Assembly: GCA_030840585.1 (NCBI GenBank)
Contig: JAVEEG010000061.1
Span: forward strand, 1 to 35,838
Direction of reading: 5' to 3'
Source: Frankiaceae bacterium
GTDB taxonomy: Bacteria > Actinomycetota > Actinomycetes > JAFAQI01
Length of the DNA stretch: 35,838 nt
In this document: piece after piece, positions 18,374-26,380 of the stretch
Layout of the letters: the number at the start of each line of letters is the position of its first letter
Numbering within the stretch: position 1 is the first letter of the stretch
Position numbers and translations under genes: made by a program
The notes under the pieces: model-generated
Databases searched by the model: none
Seen by the model: only the letters and a program-made list of their open reading frames with translations
Told to the model about the DNA's origin: nothing

Positions 18374-18387
18374 TGTCCGTACGGACA
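18374..18387. promoter_or_regulatory. Perfect 14-bp palindrome, candidate operator
   Basis: TGTCCGTACGGACA reads the same on both strands, and a third half-site TTGTCCG follows at 18394. It lies midway between the divergent YciI-like and AraC-type genes. Confidence 0.6.
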
Positions 18388-18411
18388 ATTCACTTGTCCG
18401 TTCGTCCAGCG

Positions 18412-18417
18412 TAGGTT
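18412..18417 (+). promoter_or_regulatory. -10 element for leaderless araC-type transcript
   Basis: TAGGTT lies exactly 6 nt before the GTG at 18424. Confidence 0.5.
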
Positions 18418-18423
18418 GCGCGC

Positions 18424-19389
18424 GTGGAGACGCGCACGCCGCCGGACGACGCGCTGAGCGAGCTGCTGCGGGCGGTCAACGTACGCAGCACCGTCTTCTG
18501 CGTGTCCGACCTCGGCGCGCCGTGGGGGTTCCGCGTCGCCGACTCGCCGGTCGCGAAGTTTCACCTCGTCCTCGACGGTGCGGCGCTGCTCACCGTCGAC
18601 GGCGAGCCGGAGCCGGTGACGGTGCTGCCCGGCGACCTCGTCGTCCTCGCGCACGGCACGGGCCACGTCATGCAGGACCGGGCCGGCTCGCGCGTCCGCG
18701 GCCTGGACCGGATCCTCGCGACGCACCCGGTCGACGACGCGGCGCGGATGACGTACGGCGGCCGCGGGCCGCGCACGTCGCTGCTGTGCGGCGGTTTCGC
18801 GACCGGGCTGCTGCCGCCCGACCTGGGCGGCCTGCTGCCGCGTTCGTTCGTCGTCGACGGTGCGACGACGGCCATCGCGCACTGGATCGACCCGATGTAC
18901 GCCCTGCTGCGCGGTCGCCGCGCCGACGGCGCGCCCGGTGCGGCCGCCGTGTTCGCGAAGATCGCCGACGTCTTCCTCACCGATGCGCTGCGGCACTTCC
19001 TGGCGGGCAGCGAGGGCGTGCTCGCGCAGGCGCGGCTCGCGGCCGACGATCCCCCGATCGCGGCAGCCGTACGTACCCTGCGGGCGCGCGCCGAGGAGCC
19101 GTGGACCGTCGCTTCGCTGGCGCGGCACACCGGCATGTCGCGGGCCGCGTTCGCGTCGCGGTTCCGCGAGGTCGTCGGCGAGCCGCCGATGGCGTACGTC
19201 GCGCGGCTGCGCCTCAGCCGCGGCGCCGGGTTGCTCGCGACGAGCCGCCGGTCGGTGGCCCAGGTCGCGCGGACGGTCGGCTACGCCAACGAGGCGTCGT
19301 TCGCGAAGGCGTTCAAGCGCGCGTACGGCCAGTCGCCTGGCGCGTTCCGTACCGCGTCCGCCAGTGCGCGGGCCGCGAACCCCCGTTGA
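18424..19389 (+). CDS. AraC family transcriptional regulator with cupin domain
   Basis: A 321-residue regulator. An N-terminal AraC-type cupin (about residues 12-190; KFHLVLDGAALLTVDGEPEPVTVLPGDLVVLAHGTGH) probably senses a small ligand. The C-terminal 100 residues hold two helix-turn-helix motifs: WTVASLARHTGMSRAAFASRFREVVG and VAQVARTVGYANEASFAKAFKRAYG. The closest pattern is the cupin_6 group of regulators controlling oxidoreductase or YciI-type genes. Start is GTG at 18424 with a leaderless-type promoter. The neighbouring palindrome could be its site, although AraC proteins more often use direct repeats. Confidence 0.9.
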   Translation: METRTPPDDALSELLRAVNVRSTVFCVSDLGAPWGFRVADSPVAKFHLVLDGAALLTVDGEPEPVTVLPGDLVVLAHGTGHVMQDRAGSRVRGLDRILATHPVDDAARMTYGGRGPRTSLLCGGFATGLLPPDLGGLLPRSFVVDGATTAIAHWIDPMYALLRGRRADGAPGAAAVFAKIADVFLTDALRHFLAGSEGVLAQARLAADDPPIAAAVRTLRARAEEPWTVASLARHTGMSRAAFASRFREVVGEPPMAYVARLRLSRGAGLLATSRRSVAQVARTVGYANEASFAKAFKRAYGQSPGAFRTASASARAANPR

Positions 19390-19401
19390 CGCGCGCCGCC
19401 C

Positions 19402-19417
19402 CGCATCGCACGATGCG
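19402..19417 (+). repeat. Short inverted repeat before a secreted-protein gene
   Basis: CGCATCG-CA-CGATGCG, a perfect 7-bp inverted repeat, lies 12 bases after the AraC-type stop and 25 before the next ATG. It may be an operator or part of a terminator. Confidence 0.4.
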
Positions 19418-19441
19418 CTGCCCGTGACCAAGGAGCGGCGT

Positions 19442-19999
19442 ATGCGCCCAGCCAGCCGGATCGTCGGAGTCGTCGCAGGTGCGGTGCTTGCGCTGGCGGC
19501 GTTGCCCGCCGGCGTAGCCGCCGCGGTGGACCCGTGCGCGAACAACGTGGCCGGCGTCGTCTCCTACGACGTGAGCACGTCGCCGACCATCCACGTCTGC
19601 CTTCAGGTGGGGCAGCTCGACGTGGCGGCGGACCTGTACACCGTGCAGTCCGGGATCGCCCCGCCGGGAGACCACTACTACTTCTGGCTCTGCTACGGGC
19701 CGCAGCCGTTCCCTTACTGCGTCGACGGCTTCGGGGATCGCACGTCGAGTGCGTCGGTCTCGCCGCTGGGCATCGACACCGATGGGTTCGACATCGCGTG
19801 CCTGTTGCTGCCGACCGACTTCTACTGCTTCAGCGTCGACGGCAGCCTGAAGATCTCGACCGAGCGGATGGGCGCGGGCGGCGCACTCGTGATCTCCGGT
19901 GTGATCGCCGCGTGCGTGTCGTCGCCGTCCCTCGGAATCTTCTGCGAGGTCCCGTTCTGGAACACGGTGACGATCCCGCTGCCGCCGCCGATCATCTGA
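19442..19999 (+). CDS. Secreted protein of unknown function, eight cysteines
   Basis: A 185-residue exported protein with no family I can name. The signal peptide is about residues 1-28 (RIVGVVAGAVLALAALPAGVAAA). The mature chain has eight Cys, enough for four disulfides, and is rich in Ser, Gly and aromatic residues (DHYYFWLCYGPQPFPYC). Hydrophobic stretches near the C-terminus (LVISGVIAACV) and the ending PLPPPII are unusual. The ATG at 19442 has AGGAG 6 nt before it. It is followed by another exported cysteine-rich gene in the same direction. Confidence 0.75.
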   Translation: MRPASRIVGVVAGAVLALAALPAGVAAAVDPCANNVAGVVSYDVSTSPTIHVCLQVGQLDVAADLYTVQSGIAPPGDHYYFWLCYGPQPFPYCVDGFGDRTSSASVSPLGIDTDGFDIACLLLPTDFYCFSVDGSLKISTERMGAGGALVISGVIAACVSSPSLGIFCEVPFWNTVTIPLPPPII

Positions 20000-20080
20000 T
20001 CCGACGGCTGGGGCCCCCCGCTGCGTAGTTCCGGTAGGTGGTCGTGTCAGCGACCGCCGCCCCTACGCGAAAGGACCGAC

Positions 20081-20704
20081 ATGAGGCTTCCCTATACCCG
20101 TGGCCGGGCGGTGCTGCTCGGCATCACCGCCGCCGCCATCGCGGTGAGCGCCACCGCCGGACCCGGCTACGCCGGCGAGCAGCAGGCGCGCTACGACGGC
20201 GCCGGTACGCAGGTGATCCGGGTCGGCGGCGTGACGCTCGTCGACGAAGGCTCGATGACGTGCAGCGCGTCGACCGGTGCCGGCACCGGCGGCTCGTGCC
20301 TGCGCTTCGACCCGACGAACCCGGCCCCCGCGGTGCTCGTGCAGGACGCCAGCTTCGGTACGCACGTGGCGTTCCAGGCCTGCCTCGACAACAACGGCGA
20401 CAGCGTCTGCACCTCGCCGGACCAGGGCCCCTGCGCCGACGACATCGTGTTCAGCCACGCCGACGGCGGCGGCTTCTTCAACCCGCTCGCGGTCCGGCAG
20501 GGGTTCCGTCCCGGCTGCCCGGGCGGGCCGTTCCCCGGCTACATCATCTTCACCTGCCGCGGCACGCACGTGGACGGGACCGCCCACACGCACGACGTGA
20601 CGACCGGTACGACGACGCTCGTCGCGGGCGGGACCGGCACCGGCAACTTCTGCGGCGGCACTCAGCAGAGGCAGTCGCGGAAGACGTACACGATCAACCC
20701 GTAG
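20081..20704 (+). CDS. Secreted protein of unknown function, eight cysteines
   Basis: A 207-residue exported protein. The signal peptide ends near residue 31 (ITAAAIAVSATAGPGYA). The mature chain has eight Cys spread over the whole length and a Gly/Thr-rich character, with an acidic LDNNGDSVC segment that resembles a calcium-binding loop and a His-bearing GTHVDGTAHTHD segment. No catalytic motif is recognised. The ATG at 20081 has AAAGGA 6-7 nt upstream. It converges on the large exported protein through a hairpin. Confidence 0.75.
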   Translation: MRLPYTRGRAVLLGITAAAIAVSATAGPGYAGEQQARYDGAGTQVIRVGGVTLVDEGSMTCSASTGAGTGGSCLRFDPTNPAPAVLVQDASFGTHVAFQACLDNNGDSVCTSPDQGPCADDIVFSHADGGGFFNPLAVRQGFRPGCPGGPFPGYIIFTCRGTHVDGTAHTHDVTTGTTTLVAGGTGTGNFCGGTQQRQSRKTYTINP

Positions 20705-20714
20705 GTACGCCGCC

Positions 20715-20751
20715 GGTGCGGGCCGCGCGCATGTTCGCCGCGGCCCGTACC
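20715..20751. terminator. Bidirectional hairpin between convergent genes
   Basis: GGTGCGGGCCGCG (20715-20727) pairs with CGCGGCCCGTACC (20739-20751), 13 pairs with one G-U, loop of 11. It lies between the two convergent exported-protein genes. Confidence 0.65.
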
Positions 20752-20757
20752 GGGACG

Positions 20758-22374
20758 TCAGATCTGCTCGTACAGCAACGGATTGTTCGGCCGGCGCGGG
20801 GTGAGCGGGCCGCCGGCGCTGACGCCGGCGTACGCCGAGCCGAGCACCACGTCGACGACGCCGGTGGACAGTCGCGCGACGACGTGCACGGCGTTCACCT
20901 CGAGCTCCAGCGACGTCGTACCGTCGCCGCCGGTGAGCTGCTCGAACAGCGTGATGCTGCCCAGGCTGCCGGGCAGCGGGATCACCACAGGCCCGGCCGG
21001 CTGGCCGACCAGCACGGGGATGCCGTCAACGAGCAGGCTGCCGATCGAGCCGCCCGAGGGGTCGGCGCTGAACGGTCCGGCCGCGCCGCCGCTCGACCCG
21101 ATGCGCGCGCGGGCGCTGACCGCGGACCCGGAGATCGTCACCGGCGGGCTGGTGGGCAGGGTCAGCGTGAACGAGCCGAGCTGCGCGCTCGCCGACGCGG
21201 TGCCCGCGAACGGCGTGTCCACCGTCGCGGTGTCGGTGCCGCCCGCGTAGACCTCGCCGAGACCGGAGGGCAGCACGAGGTGCTGCACGGTGTTCGTCGC
21301 GGTGCCGACGCTCGTGCGCGCATCGGCGAGCGTCCGTACCTGCGCGATCGTCGTGCCGGCCCGCAGCGTCGCATCGAGTACGTACGCGTCGGCCCGCCCG
21401 CCGGGCGGCACGACCTCGCCGCCGCCCGCCGACTGGCCACCGAGGCCGCAGCTGCCGGCCGGGATCTCGAACGCCACCGCGCGTCGCGGCTCCGCCGCCT
21501 CCATCGACCAGAGCACGTCCTTTGGCGCGAACGTGACCGGGTCGCAGGCGAGCCCCTCGTCGCGGTGCGTGGGGTCGGCCGCGATGTACGTGCTGAAGCT
21601 GGCCGGGTTCGCCGACGAGTTCCCGACCCGGTTGCGGGTGAACACCGTGTTGCAGCCGTCGGCGCCCTCGTAGAAGACGTCGGCGCCGACCGCGATCCCG
21701 CTGTTGCCGCACGGGCCGTCGAGGTACGGCACCGACGCGACGAGCGGGAACGTGCCGCCATACTGGTAGCGGTCGATCACCGTCGACTGGTCCTCGCTGA
21801 CGTAGATCGAGTCGTCGGCGGCGTCGTAGGCGATGCCGTCGTCGAGCACGCCCGTCGCGTTGTGCACGGTGGCGCGGAACTTGACCGCGACCTGGTTCAT
21901 GATCGGGTCGCGGGGGACCCGTACCGGCAGTGTCACCGGCAGCGCCGGCGTCAGCGGGATGAACCGCACGTCGCCGGAGACGCTCGCGTAGTCCCAGCCG
22001 GCCCAGAGGCCGCCGTGGACGTTGTCGTACGCGAGCGAGCCGAGCCCGCCCGCGATCCGGTACGACCCGGTGACCGCGCCGGTGAGCGGGTCGGCACGGT
22101 AGAGGTCGGGCAGCGATCCCGGCGGCGAGATGCAGGAGTACCAGAGGCTGGAGCCGTCGAACGCGATGCCGAGGCCCGCGCCGCCCGGTGCCATCGGCGA
22201 GGCCGGGCACGGCGTGTCGAACGACGTCTCGTACACGACGTCCCCGGTCGTCGCGCGGGCGGGCGCGGCGCCGAGGACGCCGGGCACTGTCGTGCACAGC
22301 GAGCCGGCGAGCAGGGCCGTGAGGGTCGACCAGCCGAGGCGGCGGGGGCGGACGCGGCGGTAGGGACGGCGCAT
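20758..22374 (-). CDS. Large secreted protein: propeller-like N-terminal part and choice-of-anchor-P-like C-terminus
   Basis: A 538-residue exported protein. After an Arg-rich start and signal peptide (about 1-42, ending PARA) the first 320 residues show repeated blade-like segments (GLGIAFDGSSLWYSC, SLAYDNVHGGLWAGWDYA, DGIAYDAADDSIYVSED), suggesting a beta-propeller. The last 170 residues (AQLGSFTLTL, SLLVDGIPVLVG, LEVNAVHVV, VVDVVLGSAYAGV) resemble the choice-of-anchor P family seen in actinobacterial surface proteins. No enzyme motif is seen, and substrate or partner are unknown. It is divergent from tcmP across a 241-base gap of lower GC in which I see no clear gene. Confidence 0.78.
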   Translation of the reverse strand: MRRPYRRVRPRRLGWSTLTALLAGSLCTTVPGVLGAAPARATTGDVVYETSFDTPCPASPMAPGGAGLGIAFDGSSLWYSCISPPGSLPDLYRADPLTGAVTGSYRIAGGLGSLAYDNVHGGLWAGWDYASVSGDVRFIPLTPALPVTLPVRVPRDPIMNQVAVKFRATVHNATGVLDDGIAYDAADDSIYVSEDQSTVIDRYQYGGTFPLVASVPYLDGPCGNSGIAVGADVFYEGADGCNTVFTRNRVGNSSANPASFSTYIAADPTHRDEGLACDPVTFAPKDVLWSMEAAEPRRAVAFEIPAGSCGLGGQSAGGGEVVPPGGRADAYVLDATLRAGTTIAQVRTLADARTSVGTATNTVQHLVLPSGLGEVYAGGTDTATVDTPFAGTASASAQLGSFTLTLPTSPPVTISGSAVSARARIGSSGGAAGPFSADPSGGSIGSLLVDGIPVLVGQPAGPVVIPLPGSLGSITLFEQLTGGDGTTSLELEVNAVHVVARLSTGVVDVVLGSAYAGVSAGGPLTPRRPNNPLLYEQI

Positions 22375-22615
22375 CGCGGGGCTCCTGGATGTGCGCGGGG
22401 ACAGGACGGTGACTGTAGAGACATCGCCCGATTTGTCCAGTCCGCGTGCGAGCCGTCCTCGTTGTGGCAGCGCGTGACCGACTTCGCGCTACCTCTCGGA
22501 CGCGGCGATGCCCTGATCGCCGCAACGTCGGATGATCGTGATCTCCTGATACCTAGAGCCGGTGCTTCGCGGCGATCGGTGGGCACGAACGGGCGACGAT
22601 GAACGGGGGTTATCG

Positions 22616-23590
22616 ATGAGCAGGCGCGATCGCACGTGGGGCTACTGGACCGAGCAGAAGCTGGGCATGCTGGCCGAGTACCTACCCGCGTTCACGACGG
22701 CTTCGCAGCGAGCCAGGACGACTCTGTATCTGGACCTATTCGCGGGTGATGTCGCCAACACGAGCCGGGTCACGGGTCAGGAGATCGACGGCTCGCCGAG
22801 GGTCGCGCTCAACGCGACTCCGCCGCTCTCGGTAGTTCGCCTCTTCGAACTGCCGGGGCAGGCCGAGCGGCTGGAAGCTCAATTGCGTGCCGAGTACCCA
22901 GGTCGCGACCTCAGGGTCTACGCCGGGGACTGCAACCAGACGATCGACCAGGCGCTCGCTGATCTCACCCAGTACAACTGGGCGCCGACGTTCGCGCTAG
23001 TCGATCAATACGCGGCAGAGATCAGATGGGACACGCTCGCCAAGCTCGCGGCTTTCAAGCGCTTGGGCAAGCCGAAGGCAGAGCTCTGGCTGCTCTTCGC
23101 AGCCTCGATGCTGCCGCGGGGTCTCGGCGGTGACGACCTCGACGCGATCGCGGCGTTCGCCGACCGCATTACAGAGATGTACGGGACTCGAGACTGGCGG
23201 GAGGCGTACGAGGCGCGGGTCCGGGGGCTTCTCAGCGGACGCGGACTCCGGGACGAGTTGGCCAACCTGATGCGGTGGCGGATCGAGAACGATCTCGGTT
23301 ACCGCGTCACGCACGCGTTCGAGATGAAGAACACCCGAGGGATGCCGCTGTACTCGATGATCTTCGCGACGGACCACGACGCGGGCAACAAGATCATGCG
23401 TCACATCTATGGCCGGGCCGCCGAGCGGCAGCCGCAGATGCGCGCGGAGGCCGTCGCAAGGATTCAAGCCGATCGCGAGGCGCGCGAAGGGACGCTGGTG
23501 CTGTTCGATCCGCTCGTCCCACAAGTGAAGCCGATGGACCTCTACGTCCACGTCCCACCGAACGAGCCGTATCGGTTGCCGAAGGGGTAG
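22616..23590 (+). CDS. tcmP: Three-Cys-motif partner protein TcmP
   Basis: A 324-residue protein recognised as TcmP, a family defined by co-occurrence with the three-Cys-motif DUF5131/Gp37-Gp68 proteins. Landmarks: WTEQKLGMLAEYLPAF near the start, TLYLDLFAGDVAN, a possible nucleotide or SAM-binding loop, FALVDQYAAEIRWDTLAKLA, and MPLYSMIFATDHDAGNKIMRHIY near the end. The YLDLFAG segment resembles methyltransferase motif I, but activity is not proven. ATG at 22616 follows GGGGG and homology begins right after it. The gene ends 3 bases before the convergent DUF5131 stop. Codon use is less GC-biased than in neighbours, a sign of transfer. Confidence 0.85.
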   Translation: MSRRDRTWGYWTEQKLGMLAEYLPAFTTASQRARTTLYLDLFAGDVANTSRVTGQEIDGSPRVALNATPPLSVVRLFELPGQAERLEAQLRAEYPGRDLRVYAGDCNQTIDQALADLTQYNWAPTFALVDQYAAEIRWDTLAKLAAFKRLGKPKAELWLLFAASMLPRGLGGDDLDAIAAFADRITEMYGTRDWREAYEARVRGLLSGRGLRDELANLMRWRIENDLGYRVTHAFEMKNTRGMPLYSMIFATDHDAGNKIMRHIYGRAAERQPQMRAEAVARIQADREAREGTLVLFDPLVPQVKPMDLYVHVPPNEPYRLPKG

Positions 23591-23593
23591 GGA

Positions 23594-24346
23594 TCAAACG
23601 GCGACGAGTGCTCGGTCCGGCATCTCGTCGTACGTCTGGCCATCCAGCGTGCGACCGCCGGCCTTCGGCGTGCGCCCGCCCCACTGCTTGAAGAAGAACG
23701 GCACATCGGCGGCGCGGCACGTGTCCCTGATGACCGTCACCCACGCAGGGTCCATCGGGCGATGTCTCGGGCCGGACTCGCCACCGGCGATGACCCACCC
23801 GATTCCCTTTAGGTCGAGGTCATCGAGCGGACCGAGCAGCGGCTCGCACGAGAGGAAGCGGACCGCAGCCGGAACGTGCCGGAGGTCGTCGATGCGGCTC
23901 ATCGCGGCGGCGTTCTCCACCGAGACACCGAGCCAGAGGTTCGACGGCCAGTCCAGCTGCTCCGCGACCAGGCGCACACGCCTAGACCGCTTCGTGAGCA
24001 GTTGGTACGTGTGATGCGGGGTGCTTGCCATGACGGCGAACACGTCGCGGACGAACGCGATCGGCACCTTGGCGTGGAACAGGTCGCTCATCGAGTTCAC
24101 GAACACGAGCCGCGGCTGGCGCCACGAGTACGGCACCGCGAGAGCGTCCGCGTGGGTCGTGAGGCCGAACCCCGGTCCGCTCGTCCGCGGGTCGCCGTCG
24201 TTCTGGTACTTCGCGGCACCCATCGCCTTGAGCCGCTTGGCGAGGGTCAGCGCGTAGCAGTTGTCACATCCGGCCGACACGCGGTCGCATCCGGTGGTCG
24301 GGTTCCAGGTCGCTTCGGTCCACTCGATGCTGCTGCCGTCCGCCAC
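23594..24346 (-). CDS. DUF5131 (phage Gp37/Gp68-like) three-Cys-motif protein
   Basis: A 250-residue protein of the phage Gp37/Gp68 family. The hallmark NPTTGCDRVSAGCDNCYA has C20, C27 and C30 in CX6CX2C spacing, which could hold a metal or Fe-S cluster; the fold is related to radical-SAM-type barrels. Further family segments are VFVNSMSDLFH, WLGVSVENAA, RFLSCEPLLGPL, WVIAGGESGP and FFFKQWGG. The biochemical role is unsettled. Start is GTG at 24346 with GGAGG 7 nt upstream. It forms a convergent pair with tcmP and is the gene nearest the 3' end of tRNA-Ser. Confidence 0.9.
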   Translation of the reverse strand: MADGSSIEWTEATWNPTTGCDRVSAGCDNCYALTLAKRLKAMGAAKYQNDGDPRTSGPGFGLTTHADALAVPYSWRQPRLVFVNSMSDLFHAKVPIAFVRDVFAVMASTPHHTYQLLTKRSRRVRLVAEQLDWPSNLWLGVSVENAAAMSRIDDLRHVPAAVRFLSCEPLLGPLDDLDLKGIGWVIAGGESGPRHRPMDPAWVTVIRDTCRAADVPFFFKQWGGRTPKAGGRTLDGQTYDEMPDRALVAV

Positions 24347-24595
24347 CGTGGCACCTCCGACTCGACTCCGCCTGCTCGCTGACCTCCGTGACTTCGACCG
24401 CTATCGGCGCACTCGGCACGCCGCTCGACCGTGCGTCTAGCCCGAGTCTCGCAGGCTACGGGCTGCCTGTGACAAGTTTCGGCCGAGCCCGTGCCCGCCA
24501 ACCTCACGCTCGCGGTCTGCTGGCAGACGAGTCCGGGCACCCGCGCGGCACCCTGGACAAAGCCTCTGACCTGGGTTATGGGCAGAAGCGTTGGC

Positions 24596-24681
24596 GGTGG
24601 AGGTGGGATTTGAACCCACGGACGGCTTGCACCGTCACACGCTTTCGAGGCGTGCGCGCTCGGCCACTACGCGACTCCACC
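24596..24681 (-). tRNA. serU: tRNA-Ser (anticodon CGA)
   Basis: On the minus strand the 86-nt gene has acceptor arms GGTGGAG/CTCCACC, a D-arm with GTAGTGGCCGAGC, an anticodon stem CACGC/GCGTG with loop CTCGAAA (anticodon CGA at 24647-24645), the long class II variable arm GACGG..CCGTC, and a T-loop GGTTCAAATCC. It reads UCG codons. CCA is not encoded. It lies 18 bases after the tadA stop. Confidence 0.96.
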
Positions 24682-24699
24682 GCGGGGGAGCGTACCGGT

Positions 24700-25188
24700 T
24701 CAGCCGGGCAGCCCGCGATGCGGACCGAAGAACGACCGCAGCAACGTCGCCGACTCCTCGGCCAGGACGCCGCCGACCACAGCCGGCCGGTGGTTGAGCC
24801 GCGGGTCCCGTACGACGTCCCACAGCGACCCCACGGCGCCGGCCTTCGGGTCGACCGCGCCATAGATCAGCCGCGCCACGCGGGACAGCACGACCGCGCC
24901 CGCGCACATGGTGCACGGCTCCAGGGTCACGAACAGCGAGCAGTCGGTCAGCCGCCACGACCCGACGACGACAGCGGCCTCGCGCAGGGCCAGCACCTCG
25001 GCGTGGGCGGTCGGGTCGCCGCGGACCTCGCGTTCGTTGTGCGCCCGGCCCAGCACCTCGCCCGACGCTGAGACCACCACCGCGCCGATCGGTACGTCAC
25101 CGTGGTCGAGGGCGAGCCGGGCCTCGGCCAGCGCGGCCCGCATGGCGTCGACGTCGGCCTGGCGGACGCCGTACGACGCGGACGTCAC
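24700..25188 (-). CDS. tadA: tRNA adenosine(34) deaminase
   Basis: A 162-residue zinc deaminase that converts A34 to inosine in tRNA-Arg(ACG). The catalytic HAE is H62-E64 and the zinc Cys pair is C92/C95 in PCTMC. The family's GDVPIGAVVV and GAVGSLWDVVRD segments are present. Start is GTG at 25188, 5 bases after the stop of the deaminase-associated gene, so they are one operon; an internal ATG at codon 16 would cut part of helix 1. tRNA-Ser follows directly. Confidence 0.95.
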   Translation of the reverse strand: MTSASYGVRQADVDAMRAALAEARLALDHGDVPIGAVVVSASGEVLGRAHNEREVRGDPTAHAEVLALREAAVVVGSWRLTDCSLFVTLEPCTMCAGAVVLSRVARLIYGAVDPKAGAVGSLWDVVRDPRLNHRPAVVGGVLAEESATLLRSFFGPHRGLPG

Positions 25189-25193
25189 CCGGG

Positions 25194-25682
25194 TCAGCCC
25201 CCGCGGATCTCGTCGATGGCGTCGCCGCAGCCGGCCGCCTCGCAGATCGCGGTGACGATGTCGGCGGGCAGCATGCCCTCGGTCGCGCAGAGGTCGATGA
25301 GCTTCTTCGCGGGGACGCCGAAGGAGGCGACGATCTCGGCGTCGCCGGCGACCTCGGCGTCGGGACGTACGCCGTCGTCATCGTCGTCGTCGGTGTCGGC
25401 GTCCTCGGGCGGCGCGACGTCCTCCATGACCAGGGAGGCGAGGGCCGAGGAACCCACTGCGCGGTCGTCGGAGATGAACGTCCGCGGGTCGGCGTCGCCG
25501 TCGATGCGCACGATGGCGAGGTACTCGTCGTCCTCCTCCAGGAAGAACAGCGCGGTGCCGCCGTCGGCGACGTCGCGGAGCAGCTCCACGAGCGAGTCGA
25601 GGTCCTCGACCCCGTCCATGTCGACCTCGCGGCTGCTCCAGCCGTCGTCCGACCGGGCAAGGGCTACGGCGAAGTACGGCAC
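25194..25682 (-). CDS. tRNA adenosine deaminase-associated protein
   Basis: A 162-residue acidic protein belonging to the actinobacterial family found next to tadA. It starts MPYFAVALARSDDGWSSREV, then has VADGGTALFFLEEDDEYLAIVRIDGDADPRTFISD, an Asp-rich linker with six or more consecutive Asp, and a C-terminal helical part (DLCATEGMLPADIVTAICEAAG). No enzymatic motif is seen; a helper role for TadA is assumed only from position. Start GTG at 25682 has ACGGAG 7 nt upstream. Confidence 0.85.
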   Translation of the reverse strand: MPYFAVALARSDDGWSSREVDMDGVEDLDSLVELLRDVADGGTALFFLEEDDEYLAIVRIDGDADPRTFISDDRAVGSSALASLVMEDVAPPEDADTDDDDDDGVRPDAEVAGDAEIVASFGVPAKKLIDLCATEGMLPADIVTAICEAAGCGDAIDEIRGG

Positions 25683-25762
25683 GGGGGTCTCCGTAGGGGA
25701 AAGGTACGAGGCGACCGATCGTAGAGAAAGCGGTCAGGCCCGGACAACCGCGGTCGGCCGGG

Positions 25763-26236
25763 TCAGTGGAAGACGGGCTCGACGACGCGCTCGTACGCGT
25801 CCGCGAAACCGAGCCGACGGGCCAGCAGCAGCAGGGTCTCGTCGGCGTACGCGTCGAGGTCGGACAGCAGCGCGCCGAGCTCCATCTCGTCCAGGCCGAG
25901 GTCGCCGAAGATGCCGAGATCGCCGGCGGGCCAGACGTCTTCGAGGTCGTCGTCGCCGGGACGTTCCAGGCCGAGGTAGTCGACGACCTCGGCGGCGAGG
26001 TCCCACGCGACGGCGGCGGTGACGTCGGAGAGCAGCACCCGGGTGTCCTGGCCGGTGACGCGGACGGCGACGAAGAACTCGTCGGCGACGTTGACGAAGC
26101 CGATGACGCCGCCGTCGCCCACCTGCTGGCGCAGCGCGGCGAGCAGGCCCTGGAAGTCCTCGACGAGACGTTCCGGGAGCAGGGACGCCTCCCAGAGCCC
26201 CTCCACGCGCGACACCACGACGGCGAAGTCGGCCAC
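25763..26236 (-). CDS. Second tRNA adenosine deaminase-associated family protein (paralogue)
   Basis: A 157-residue acidic protein clearly homologous to the following gene: FAVVVSRVEGLWEASLL corresponds to FAVALARSDDGWSSREV, GDGGVIGFVNVADEFFVAVRV to DGGTALFFLEEDDEYLAIVRI, and the C-terminal GDLGIFGDLGLDEMELGALL to GDAEIVASFGVPAKKLIDLC. Start is GTG at 26236 behind GAGGAGG. It lies 80 bases upstream of its paralogue and could share its promoter. The role is unknown. Confidence 0.82.
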   Translation of the reverse strand: MADFAVVVSRVEGLWEASLLPERLVEDFQGLLAALRQQVGDGGVIGFVNVADEFFVAVRVTGQDTRVLLSDVTAAVAWDLAAEVVDYLGLERPGDDDLEDVWPAGDLGIFGDLGLDEMELGALLSDLDAYADETLLLLARRLGFADAYERVVEPVFH

Positions 26237-26380
26237 GGCTGTCCTCCTCGCCCTGATCGTGTCAGACCGGGCGCGGGCTTGCGACGCCGACCGCGAGGTT
26301 TGCGCCTGGACCGGGCGGGGAGCAGCCGACAGGTACGCACATGCCCGGCATGTCCGGGCGCCCGACCAGAGGGAGCACGG

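Noticed and set aside
22375-24595. tRNA-Ser 3'-end duplication marking an integrated element
   Set aside because: I searched the gap before tcmP and the region next to the tRNA for a copy of the T-arm and acceptor sequence and found only 6-base matches, and there is no integrase gene.
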